From a virus: a DNA stretch of 32,157 nucleotides. Below are positions 13,901 to 18,457 of the stretch, piece after piece. Each line of letters begins with the position of its first letter. The first letter of the stretch is position 1. The position numbers were made by a program, and so were the translations under genes. Location of the stretch: IMG/VR virus record IMGVR_UViG_3300011113_000495, positions 1-32,157 of that record; one strand, written 5' to 3'. Below the pieces are notes generated by a model, which was not told where the DNA came from, searched no databases, and worked only from the letters and a program-made list of their open reading frames with translations.

Positions 13901-16844
13901 TGCAATTAAAATTGATAATAACAACTTTAAATTAGCAACTAGAAAGGAATATGCAAATGCGGGTATATCAGTAACCTTTACCTCTATTGGTTCTGGAAAT
14001 GCTCATGAATTGGAGATGGTTAAAAAGAATGAAAAATCAATTATCTCCATTGATAATATTATTCAATCGCCAATTGCATACTCCTTATTAACTTATACAG
14101 TCAATAATGGTGGTCAAATTGGAACTGCATCTACAATTTTTGGTTTGAGTGGAATATCTTCAATTATAATTGGTGACATTTTAAAAATTGATAATGAATA
14201 CATGAGTGTCATCAATGTTGGTTTGGGGACAACATACTCTGGTCCAATATCTTTTGCTGGAACATTCCCACTAGTAAATGTTCAAAGAGGGTTTGTTGGA
14301 TCATCAGCAACTACTCATTCAAATTCTGGTATTGCATCTGTCTATAGAGGATCATTTAACATTGTAAAGAGTGACATTTATTTCACTCAACCACCTCAAG
14401 GAAGTTTAGAAGATCAATTATTTGTAGATTCTGATGAACTCTCAGAGGCAAGATCTTATTTCAATGGAAGGGTCTTTTTAAGAAAAGATTATACAACTAA
14501 TCAAGTTTATGACAACATTTCAGAAACATTCACTGGAATAGGTCAAACTTATAGATTAACCGTTGGTGGTGCAAATACAGTTGGTTTAGGAACTAGTGGA
14601 GGAAGTGGAATTGTACTAATCAATGGTATATTTCAAACACCAACAACTGAAAACAATGCAAATAATAATTTTAGAATTATAGAGAATTCTTCTGTTGGAA
14701 TCACCAGTATAGTATTTTCTGGAATTACATCAGCAAATGGTTCAATTGTAATTTCAGAATCTGATGTAAATATGAACCAACTTCCTAGAGGTGGTGTGAT
14801 TGTTTCTCTCGGATCAACAGCAGGATTAGGGTACGCACCATTAGTTGGAGCATCAGTAACAGCAATAGTTTCTGGAGGATCAATTACTTCAATTGGTATC
14901 GGAACTACAGGTAATTGGGGTTCTGGATATAGAAGTCCAGTTTCAGTAGCAGTTACGGAAACTGGTCACTCTGGAACCGCTGCTACAATCACAGCTCTGG
15001 TTGGTGCGGGAGGGACATTATCATTTACTATTGTTGGTGGTGGAAGTGGATATATTAAACCAACAATTAATATTTCTCCACCAAATTACAATAATTTATC
15101 CGTCACTGGTGTTTCTAGATTGGGAGTTGGTGCAACCACTGCATGTGGAACTGGTTTATTATTAAATGTTTCCGTTGGTGCTCGTTCTACAACAGGCATA
15201 GGTTCAACTTTATTTGAAGTAACTGGATTTAATATTACTCGTAATGGATATGGTTTTAAAACTGGAGATGTTATTAAGGCAGTTGGTCTTGTAACTGCTT
15301 ATGGTCTAGCACAACCATTATCAGAATTTGAATTAACTGTACTTGAAACCTTTAGCGATTCATTCTCATCATGGCAATTTGGTCAATTGGATTATATTGA
15401 TTCAATTAAAAATCTCCAAGATGGAAATAGGACTAGATTCCCATTATATTATAATTCTCAGTTATTAAGTTTTGAGCGCAATGCAAATGATGTTGATTCT
15501 CAATTGATTGATTTTAATCAATTGTTAATTATATTTGTTAATGGAATTCTTCAACAACCAGGTGTTGCGTACAACTTTACTGGGGGAACATCGTTTACAT
15601 TTACAGATGCTCCTAAAGTAGATGATAATGTTGCAATTTACTTCTATCGCGGTAGTTCTGCAGATAGCACATCTGTTGATGTATTTGAGACCATTAAACC
15701 TGGAGATGATCTCCAAGTTTTCAGCAATAATGGTAACGTGGGTATTACAACAACTCAAAATCTCAGAGTAATATCTGAAATTATCAGTTCAGATAAAGTT
15801 AAAACACCTCTTTATACGGCACAAGGAATAGATCAAATAATAGAAAAACCTGTTTATTGGACTAAACAAAAAGTAGATAAAGTCATTGATGGTGAATTAG
15901 TTTCAAAAGCAAGAGACTCTATTGAACCGCAAATTTATCCAACTGCAAAAGTTATTAAAACCATAACTACAGGTAGTAATGAAATATTTGTGGATAATGC
16001 AGCATTCTTTAATTATGAAGGTGACCCATCAATTGATTTTGATGCAATAATTATTTCTGGTGCTGCCGATCCTGTGTCTGCTGCTGTGACCGCAATTGTC
16101 TCTGCTGCAGGAACAATTCAATCATTGTCTATTAATAGTATTGGTAGTGGATATACCGGATCATCCGTTAATGTAAGTATTTCTTCACCACCAAGAATTG
16201 GAGTTGGCATAGGAACTACAGCAACTGCATCAATTTCTATTGTAAATGGTTCTTTATCTACCGCTACAATTATCAATCCAGGATTTGGATATACTACTGC
16301 ACATGCTCCACAAGTTCTTGTTCCTTTACCAGATCCAATCTATGAAAATATAACAAGTGTAACTGGTATTGCAGGAACATCTGGAAATATTACTGGAATA
16401 AGCACAACAGTTGGCATAGGAACAAATCTTGCAATTAACTTCACACTATCTTCTGTTTCTGGTCTCTCTGTTGGTTATCCAATTTACATTTATAATACAA
16501 TAGTTGGTAATGGAGTTACATCAATCATTAGTACAAATTCTGATATTGTTGGTGTGGGAACTACTTGTTTGGATAACATTTATTATATCAGTGGTATTGA
16601 CGCTGGTGTTGGAATTATCACATGCAATATTCATTCTCAGTCTTCAACAGTTGGTATTGCAACTACAGGATCTATTGTTGGCAATTTCTCTTGGGGAAGA
16701 ATGACAGGATTCTCAAGATCTTCCTCTCCAATTTCAATTGGAGTTTCTGGATTTATGGTTAATTCTGGTCTAACAACATTCCCAACAATTCAAAGAAGAG
16801 GGTATGGTTTGAGAAATATTGGTCCAATTAAAAAGACTCTCTAA
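4953..16844 (+). CDS. gp7: Giant gp7-type baseplate wedge protein (3963 aa)
   Basis: A single 11.9-kb frame in the gp7 slot between gp6 and gp8. T4 gp7 is about 1032 residues. Residues 203-220 (S-K-G-T-E-E-S-Y-R-I-L-F-N-V-L-F) and the following V-x-x-L-E-G-Q-T-I-F match the T4 gp7 stretch S-T-K-G-I-E-A-S-Y-K-F-L-F-K-V-L and its L-V-G-Q-T-I-Y. In T4 that lies in the C-terminal third; here it is N-terminal. About 3600 further residues are beta-rich and low in Cys. In order they hold: dEIIxYT modules (about 71-133 and 311-376); GSGYT repeats; several H-x-L-x-x-G-D modules ending in YYVxKVDnnnxxL; a YHYH-like domain (1217-1340); a threefold repeat (about 2512-2864); and a V-N-G-I-L-Q-Q-P fibre-type module (about 3524-3570). 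gp7 organises wedge assembly and contacts gp6, gp8 and gp10 in T4. The extensions probably form peripheral baseplate domains; their role is unknown. Confidence 0.85.
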   Translation: MIQTGFESRVKVQQIIDSQLPKFILDESPKAADFLKQYYISQEYQGAPIDIVENLDQYLKLDNLTPEVVVGFTTLSSGISSTATTIQVATTKGFPQNYGLFKIDDEIITYTGLTTNTFIGCIRGFSGITSYHQDLKSEELVFSTSKKASHVGLSTVQNLSSLFLQEFYKKVKYSLTPDLENKNFVSDLNVGNFIKEARTLYESKGTEESYRILFNVLFGETPKVIDLEQFLAKPSSATYVRRAVVVADTISGDPLKLEGQTIFKNNDTTTSASVSEVEVIRRKNKTYYKLLLFIGYDDAFPTITGSFQITGSSKNLDYVSVGSSVISVDSTIGFPKSGKIYSGDNEITYTSKSINQFFGCSGVTSGIATASTIRSDETYYGYEDGDITKRVELRITGVLSDYKPITTDSSVSAGDQIKVKNVGQIIQNPISNKSYKQIFANSWIYNTSSRFEIDSFGSGSISQVTLKTDIDKSSLKVGDYIDILAGGSQTIVASNLRITGISGKQVTTAQSFSLSSGFDYDVRRKIKNASSSSVALEFTPTTSDVQNVYNDNDEYMYVASNSLPSYQITQPIFSYNASGVSGQNSTTGLYSIITFSSPVSFVTGSEIYYTPSNSPISGLSEGVYYVEVLSGNLEIKIYASRSVIGTSDYLTFGSLTSGTHNFVLNSQKEKVLSPQKILRKFPLSVNIGDGQSDLTTPGSVGMLINGVEVLSYKTNDKVYYGPLKSVGVLNGGSGYDVINPPLLSLSSGSALVQPVVSGSVEKIYVDPQEFDIDVIVSVALTGGNGSGASFEPVIQRKRREIEFDARQLTDGGGVDITNETITFLSQHNLVGGQQVVYRLGSNPSLGIGTFNGSNASSGNTLKSESIYFVKYISDTTIQLYQSLSDYRSGINTVGFTTIGTAGIQKFATEPKNTLSEIKVINGGSGYTNRKLRVSSSGISTINYCVSFTNHGFNDGELVTYASTGNLISGLSTSNQYYVLKVDNNNFRLSDAGIGGTIRTNYERRKCVGLNSTGSGYHIFNYPEISLQVQYSAVGLGSTQFRGSISATPIVRGKITDVYVYNEGSNYGSSILNYHKKPTISIKNGKDAQFKPVIVNGRIEDVSIQYSGTEYYSTPDIKVSGVGTGAILRPVVVNNKITDVIVVNAGAGYSTVDTTISPSSAGKNAIFNPQVRDLSVNNNVLYNNVSAGTTAANEIISSSYSNLQYGIAGYSQIVQNEFEDTGASHSPIIGWAYDGNPIYGSYGYSDPKDENSSLKKLVSGYTLNSTNVSNRPSEFSVGFFLEDYTFTNSGDLDEYNGRFCITPEFPNGVYAYFATSIIDAQNNVVGSFPYFIGNRYRSKFISENKKLDQTFDFNNSNLVRNTFPYKVNEEYADNDFIIESNEVINQVTVVESVSSGYIDEFEIINSGTDYKVGDSLQFDESNTGGGGLVAEVTEVEGKEIVDLQTSTTSYDDVIFTWNNGDQIQVKVSPQHSLQNLDYVNVSGLSTELSSLNGSHQIGVTSYTSSLVKDIPAYSSAGIVTDIYIANIPENISVGSSIKVESETLSVLNIFSTQNVVRVVRETTGTAHTATTTVNFIPDTFTINKSVNYFESKVNDLIYFNPNQSIGVGTTSGVGVAVTNNVGVQTNNIISIPTQSIYLPNHPFKTNQEVILSKLSTASAISVANTSGSTAFNLPSSGNSQTVYIIKKSADYIGIVTQVGLTTSTNGLFFISNGSNNYQYSLQSNFTQVKGDIQKIETRVSVSTSHNLVSGDSINLSVKPNLSVGIGTSTSIRISRDSSTNYILINSIGFNSTGINTTTNIINIASHNLKTGDKIRYSANVTANGLSNGFYYVYKVDDNNIKLSETYIDCAETLPPRTISIASTGGSSQSISLINSPISVIKNNNLVFDLTDSSLSGYKFKIFYDQNFKDEFVSTGSTNTFSISGVGTVGVSTNASLTINYTENIPSQLFYALEKSGYISTADKEVQNYSQISFVDSYYNGSYKISGVGTTTFNICLTKSPEKNSYTQSECDVIKYTTNSSTTSGGVSKVTATSPGINFKKLPVFEGIDSISGTGAYIVPKSNTIGKINEIRIVNEGFEYASDKTLRPEASVPKFATIKNSNTISNISISNGGKNYISSPDLIIVDSDTGEKINSGLLIANLDSSSIRSVTIDAAPFGLPDTIVTIRAINNTNGVGIQTVQSSSSGIVTCILVTPLAGFTTEPFAVGDKIFVEGIQKYGTEGDGLNSEDYGYDFFTVSSYTNGGTLLPRQLQFNLSGLTTNPGIAKTAENFYGTVINYNNYPKFNITQSFSNFIIGETLEVKNEIGFIKQDLIISESNQNYLKISGTYALQANQIIRGTQSRSIATVNSVKESSGQFNVGYASTQRIGWADDIGKLDEDTQVISDNDYYQNLSYSIKSNQEWSDIVSPVNGLLHPSGLKNFSDTQITENVGVGTTAVQEYVYSFYDVINENRVDTINNFDLVLDVDTLGETSKFLKFKNKKLTDYIECRTNRVLDIDDISSQFSSSDQISNLDTSSIVADIIPSRRYNKYLVQISSKDYSQTQFSEIVVLNNTTDVFTLEKGSINTGISSEVGYVSNGIGNVYGYIDDISSNYYLKFEPTEAYNTTYNIKYLNTTFSNFTSGVGTTSIGFVSLTGITSTVSSGSTSILLQTPTSVLKSVHSEIHIIDNTTDEMNYVEIFVDHDGTDTNIAELYFDDEDGLSSNFIGTFGASISGGILTLNYTNTSSNDVIIRTKNVGFGTTASGIGTYRFKQSGQVDGFENTVNYNSNYSNISSASTITSFNSSTYTSLKSTVRVGLGQTSALHQVMLVVDSSNIYTTQYPFLSIGSTSGIGTFGGELVGSTVSLKFYPDSSISGTFEILSFNEIFFKENDYINIPPDLQYSNILESVGVSKYFAINDDDLNKLNFELNHQGTPIFMKTFDPSNSSILNRATGTFSIQNHFFSTGEELIYTPNSTFVGVAASSVGIGSTLNYVGVVTSILPSTVYAIKIDNNNFKLATRKEYANAGISVTFTSIGSGNAHELEMVKKNEKSIISIDNIIQSPIAYSLLTYTVNNGGQIGTASTIFGLSGISSIIIGDILKIDNEYMSVINVGLGTTYSGPISFAGTFPLVNVQRGFVGSSATTHSNSGIASVYRGSFNIVKSDIYFTQPPQGSLEDQLFVDSDELSEARSYFNGRVFLRKDYTTNQVYDNISETFTGIGQTYRLTVGGANTVGLGTSGGSGIVLINGIFQTPTTENNANNNFRIIENSSVGITSIVFSGITSANGSIVISESDVNMNQLPRGGVIVSLGSTAGLGYAPLVGASVTAIVSGGSITSIGIGTTGNWGSGYRSPVSVAVTETGHSGTAATITALVGAGGTLSFTIVGGGSGYIKPTINISPPNYNNLSVTGVSRLGVGATTACGTGLLLNVSVGARSTTGIGSTLFEVTGFNITRNGYGFKTGDVIKAVGLVTAYGLAQPLSEFELTVLETFSDSFSSWQFGQLDYIDSIKNLQDGNRTRFPLYYNSQLLSFERNANDVDSQLIDFNQLLIIFVNGILQQPGVAYNFTGGTSFTFTDAPKVDDNVAIYFYRGSSADSTSVDVFETIKPGDDLQVFSNNGNVGITTTQNLRVISEIISSDKVKTPLYTAQGIDQIIEKPVYWTKQKVDKVIDGELVSKARDSIEPQIYPTAKVIKTITTGSNEIFVDNAAFFNYEGDPSIDFDAIIISGAADPVSAAVTAIVSAAGTIQSLSINSIGSGYTGSSVNVSISSPPRIGVGIGTTATASISIVNGSLSTATIINPGFGYTTAHAPQVLVPLPDPIYENITSVTGIAGTSGNITGISTTVGIGTNLAINFTLSSVSGLSVGYPIYIYNTIVGNGVTSIISTNSDIVGVGTTCLDNIYYISGIDAGVGIITCNIHSQSSTVGIATTGSIVGNFSWGRMTGFSRSSSPISIGVSGFMVNSGLTTFPTIQRRGYGLRNIGPIKKTL
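5559..5800 (+). other. T4-gp7-like core segment inside the giant protein
   Basis: Residues about 203-283 of the giant protein. S-K-G-T-E-E-S-Y-R-I-L-F-N-V-L-F-G-E and the downstream L-K-L-E-G-Q-T-I-F-K with an alternating beta segment correspond, from memory of T4 gp7, to S-T-K-G-I-E-A-S-Y-K-F-L-F-K-V-L-Y-N-E and L-V-G-Q-T-I-Y. This is the basis for calling the gene gp7 and fits its place between gp6 and gp8. Confidence 0.75.
7117..8460 (+). repeat. GSGYT-type protein repeats in gp7 (first cluster)
   Basis: Protein-level repeats with the pattern I-x-V-x-N-G-G-S-G-Y-x-x-x-P-x-(L/I)-x-(L/I), a small-residue stretch such as G-S-A or G-T-G-A, and F-x-P-V-V-x-x-G-x-I-x-x-V. Clear copies are near 7135 (N-G-G-S-G-Y-D), 7715 (N-G-G-S-G-Y-T), 8130 (N-E-G-S-N-Y), 8265 (Y-S-G-T-E-Y-Y) and 8380 (N-A-G-A-G-Y-S). 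An H-x-F-x-D-G-E module of another type lies between copies. Degenerate copies recur near 9145-9260 and 11020-11330. Confidence 0.7.
8601..8972 (+). other. YHYH-like domain embedded in the giant gp7
   Basis: Residues about 1217-1340. H-S-P-I-I-G-W-A-Y-D-G-N-P-I-Y-G-S-Y-G (from H1224), then L-D-E-Y-N-G-R-F, then P-N-G-V-Y-A-Y-F-A-T and F-P-Y-F-I-G. This is the order of landmarks in YHYH-family domains (DGxPIYGPY, LDECNGRF, YHYHxT, yPYxxGC). The naming YHYH box reads Y-A-Y-F and the usual Cys residues are Tyr and Asn, so any metal site of the family is probably altered. Function in a baseplate is unknown. Confidence 0.65.
12490..13545 (+). repeat. Threefold domain repeat in gp7
   Basis: Three diverged copies at about 12490-12795, 12883-13157 and 13305-13545. 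Shared features are a leading (S/R)-x-x-(H/Y)-x-x-(I/L)-x-(I/V) strand, an acidic turn, a V-E-I-F-V-D-H-D or S-E-I-V-V-L-N-N strand, a G-T-F-G or G-N-V-Y-G turn, a hydrophobic L-x-L-x-Y/F strand and a final T-F-E-I or N-V-I-I strand. Repeated beta-sandwich domains are likely. Boundaries are approximate. Confidence 0.5.
14830..15270 (+). repeat. GSGYT-type protein repeats in gp7 (second cluster)
   Basis: Copies W-G-S-G-Y-R-S-P-V-S-V-A-V (about 14920) and G-G-S-G-Y-I-K-P-T-I-N-I-S (about 15040), followed by a degenerate N-G-Y-G-F-K-T-G-D-V-I (about 15245). Between them lie Gly/Thr-rich I-G-I-G-T-T and G-T-A-A-T-I-T-A strands. Same family as the repeats at 7117-8460 and in gp14. Confidence 0.7.
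15522..15660 (+). other. Fibre-type VNGxLQxP module in gp7
   Basis: Residues about 3524-3570: I-F-V-N-G-I-L-Q-Q-P-G-x-x-Y-x-F-T-G-G, then F-T-F-T-D-A-P-x-x-D-D-x-V-x-I-Y-F-Y-R-G. The pattern NGxLQxPxxxY, FxxAP, DxVxIxYxxG is common in phage tail-fibre and appendage proteins. A degenerate copy reads L-I-N-G-I-F-Q-T-P near 14620. Confidence 0.55.
16080..16330 (+). repeat. GSGYT-type protein repeats in gp7 (C-terminal cluster)
   Basis: Two copies near the C-terminus of the giant protein: I-G-S-G-Y-T-G-S-S-V-N-V-S-I (about 16140) and P-G-F-G-Y-T-T-A-H-A-P-Q-V-L-V (about 16280). They are joined by V-G-I-G-T-T-A-T-A-S-I-S-I-V-N-G-S-L-S, the same alternation as in the other clusters. Confidence 0.65.
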
Positions 16845-16849
16845 GTAAG

Positions 16850-16857
16850 TATAAATA
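16850..16857 (+). promoter_or_regulatory. T4 late promoter (TATAAATA) of gp8
   Basis: A perfect TATAAATA in the 32-bp gap between the giant gp7 gene and gp8, ending 19 nt before the gp8 ATG. It restarts late transcription after the 14-kb gp25-gp6-gp7 unit. No clear Shine-Dalgarno lies in the short leader. Confidence 0.75.
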
Positions 16858-16876
16858 TAGAAAAAACAATATTCAA

Positions 16877-18454
16877 ATGTCTGCAATTGTAACAGATCAG
16901 TTTAGAATACTTAATGCTTCTAATTTTATAGATTCTGTTAATGATTCTTCAAATTCTTATTATGTTTTTGTTGGTTTATCAAATCCATCACCATCTTCTG
17001 TTGGATTTGGTAGAGATACAAATTGGGACACTACTTCACCAAATCCAACAGATAATATTGATTATTTAAATCATTATGAATCAACAGTTTTATTTGGCAA
17101 AAAGATTACTAGTGCAAATATTAGAAGAGTAATTAGAAAAATTAGTTGGACTTCTGGTCAACAATATGAAATGTATAGACCAGATTACAGTGTTATAAAT
17201 CCTGCACCCATCTCTGGTGCTATGAGACTGTATGATGCAAATTACTATGTTATTAACTCTGATTACAGAATTTATATTTGTATTGATAATGGTTCTTCTG
17301 GCATTAAAACAACGGGAAATGCATCTCAAGTAGAACCAACTTTTACAGATTTAGAACCATCTGAGCTTAGTGATGGTTATGTATGGAAATATCTCTATAC
17401 AGTTTCTCCCAGTGACATTATAAAATTTGATTCTACTGAATACATTACATTGCCAAATGACTGGGAAGTTTCAACTGATGCCCAAATTACTGCGGTGAGG
17501 GAAAATGGTAACTCAGATTTAAATGAAAATCAGATTAAAAAAGTATATATTAATAATCAGGGTTTAGGATATACCTTATCAAATGGTCAATCTTGCAATT
17601 TAGTTGGTGATGGTTCTGGAGGAGTAATTTCTGTAGAAGTTGATGCAAATGGAAAAATTACAGATGTAACTGTTACATCTGGCGGAAAAGAATATACATA
17701 CGCTTTAGTAGATTTGGGAACATCAAGTACGAATATTCCCAGTGTTTATGCAGAATTAATTCCAATTATTCCACCATCAAAGGGACATGGATTTGATTTA
17801 TATAAAGAATTAGGGGCGGATAAAATTTTAATTTATGCTCGTTTTGATGATTCTACGAAAGATTTTCCAGTAGACTCTAAATTTGCTCAAGTTGGTATTT
17901 TAAAAAATCCAAGTATTTACGATTCTACTGGGGTAAGTACGACAGTATATACTCAGAATGAATTTTCTGGAGTGTATTCGATGAGATTTAGTTCAGTAAC
18001 AGGTGGAACTCCAGCAGTTGGTGATAAAATTCAACAAATTCAAACAAGCGGCAAAAAAGCACTTGGATATGTTGTCTCCTATGATTCTGAAACAAAAGTT
18101 TTAAAATATTCTAGAGATAGATCATTATATTATGGTGGAGGTGGTGGAACCACTCATACAGACTTTATAGGAGTTTCTACATTTTTCACTTCGTCTGGAA
18201 GTTTGGTTGATTTTACTAGTGGAGTTCAAGTTTCAAAAGTTGGTGGTGGATGGAATGCTACAATAGGCAATTTTAGTGGAATAACCACAACTATTTCAAA
18301 TAAAATTATAAACCTTGGTGTGGAGTTTACAAATGGGTTTGCAACCCCAGAGATAAATAATAAGTCGGGCGATATAATTTATATCGACAATAGACCAACG
18401 GTTTCTCGAAATTCTAGACAAAAAGAAGACGTTAAAATTATCCTGGAATTTTAA
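16877..18454 (+). CDS. gp8: Baseplate wedge protein gp8
   Basis: 525 residues against 334 in T4. gp8 is a dimeric wedge protein that joins gp7, gp10 and gp6. The N-terminus (I-V-T-D-Q-F-R-I-x-N-A-x-N-F) parallels T4 A-I-V-T-S-K-F-R. The segment D-G-Y-V-W-K-Y-L-Y-T-V-S-P at about 168-180 matches T4 D-G-Y-V-W-E-Y-L-F-E-I-P-P. The end G-D-I-I-Y-I-D-N-R-P with V-K-I-I-L-E-F matches T4 G-E-M-I-Y-M-E-N-R-P with I-N-I-L-F-T-F. The extra length is partly an insertion at about residues 223-282 of GSGYT-type repeat (N-Q-G-L-G-Y-T), the same family as in gp7 and gp14, plus further beta-rich Gly/Ser segments (H-T-D-F-I-G-V-S-T-F region). The T4 match at both ends and in the middle makes the call firm. 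Its own late promoter is at 16850-16857. Confidence 0.9.
   Translation: MSAIVTDQFRILNASNFIDSVNDSSNSYYVFVGLSNPSPSSVGFGRDTNWDTTSPNPTDNIDYLNHYESTVLFGKKITSANIRRVIRKISWTSGQQYEMYRPDYSVINPAPISGAMRLYDANYYVINSDYRIYICIDNGSSGIKTTGNASQVEPTFTDLEPSELSDGYVWKYLYTVSPSDIIKFDSTEYITLPNDWEVSTDAQITAVRENGNSDLNENQIKKVYINNQGLGYTLSNGQSCNLVGDGSGGVISVEVDANGKITDVTVTSGGKEYTYALVDLGTSSTNIPSVYAELIPIIPPSKGHGFDLYKELGADKILIYARFDDSTKDFPVDSKFAQVGILKNPSIYDSTGVSTTVYTQNEFSGVYSMRFSSVTGGTPAVGDKIQQIQTSGKKALGYVVSYDSETKVLKYSRDRSLYYGGGGGTTHTDFIGVSTFFTSSGSLVDFTSGVQVSKVGGGWNATIGNFSGITTTISNKIINLGVEFTNGFATPEINNKSGDIIYIDNRPTVSRNSRQKEDVKIILEF
17548..17725 (+). repeat. GSGYT-type insertion in gp8
   Basis: V-Y-I-N-N-Q-G-L-G-Y-T, then G-D-G-S-G-G-V-I-S-V-E-V, then G-K-I-T-D-V-T-V-T-S-G-G-K-E-Y-T-Y. 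This is one full repeat and the start of a second, with the same strand order as the repeats in gp7 and gp14. No such segment is recalled in T4 gp8. Confidence 0.65.
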
Positions 18455-18457
18455 AAG

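Noticed and set aside
16504-16704. 66-codon + strand frame rich in Leu/Ile/Val, resembling membrane segments
   Set aside because: It is an alternative-frame reading of the gp7 C-terminal repeats, where GTT/ATT-rich codons give false hydrophobic runs; no ribosome binding site.
4953-16844. Possible assembly artefact or fused neighbouring genes creating the giant frame
   Set aside because: The frame is continuous for 11.9 kb with uniform composition and no internal late promoter, and it ends cleanly before a perfect late promoter and gp8.
18352-18359. GATAAATA late-promoter-like box near the end of gp8
   Set aside because: It lies inside coding sequence about 100 nt before the next start, outside the 19-23 nt spacing seen at the other boxes.
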